Positions 8,298 through 8,298 of a stretch of DNA of 8,298 nt are shown here, piece by piece (position 1 is the stretch's first letter; every line of letters starts with the position of its first letter). Under the pieces are notes generated by a model. The model saw nothing but the letters and a program-made list of their open reading frames with translations. It was not told where the DNA came from and did no database searches. The position numbers were made by a program, and so were the translations under genes. This DNA comes from Allosphingosinicella sp. (GTDB lineage Bacteria > Pseudomonadota > Alphaproteobacteria > Sphingomonadales > Sphingomonadaceae). The DNA lies in NCBI GenBank assembly GCA_030146745.1, contig JASLBD010000435.1, positions 1 through 8,298 on the forward strand. The letters run 5' to 3'.

Positions 8298-8298
8298 C

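Overview
The window is GC-rich, densely packed bacterial DNA. Two palindromic intergenic elements of kinds I recall from alphaproteobacteria, a DUF4153/DUF4173-type membrane protein next to an OmpR-type two-component system, and a propionyl-CoA carboxylase/methylmalonyl-CoA mutase cluster all suggest an alphaproteobacterium, most likely a sphingomonad (Sphingomonadales). This placement is inferred from family recall and style, not from a search.

Layout. Plus strand, 1-2976: the C-terminal part of a multi-pass membrane protein (1-699), an OmpR/PhoB-class response regulator (701-1417) and a membrane sensor histidine kinase (1414-2976). They are tightly packed (1-nt gap, then a 4-nt TTGA overlap) and look like one operon. 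After a ~100-bp gap with a short perfect dyad come a predicted outer-membrane lipoprotein (3078-4094) and a small helix-rich protein (4100-4447) that I cannot assign to a family. Minus strand, 8297 down to 4594: the C-terminal 401 residues of methylmalonyl-CoA mutase (7092-8297, runs off the right edge), a translationally coupled three-helix membrane protein (6733-7095), and the biotin-carrying alpha subunit of propionyl-CoA carboxylase (4594-6591).

The two blocks converge on a 133-bp near-perfect palindrome (4453-4585) that fills almost the whole gap between the stop codons and probably acts as a two-way terminator. A second inverted element (6603-6689) lies in the leader of the carboxylase gene and touches its Shine-Dalgarno sequence.

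Working together: the minus-strand enzymes cover the first and last steps of propionyl-CoA -> methylmalonyl-CoA -> succinyl-CoA. The carboxylase beta subunit and the epimerase are not in the window. The plus-strand block looks like an envelope-sensing signalling unit, with an uncharacterised lipoprotein/helical-protein pair downstream. No RNA genes, CRISPR arrays, transposases, phage genes or defence systems were seen. The least explained parts are the 3078-4447 gene pair and the small membrane protein inside the propionate operon.
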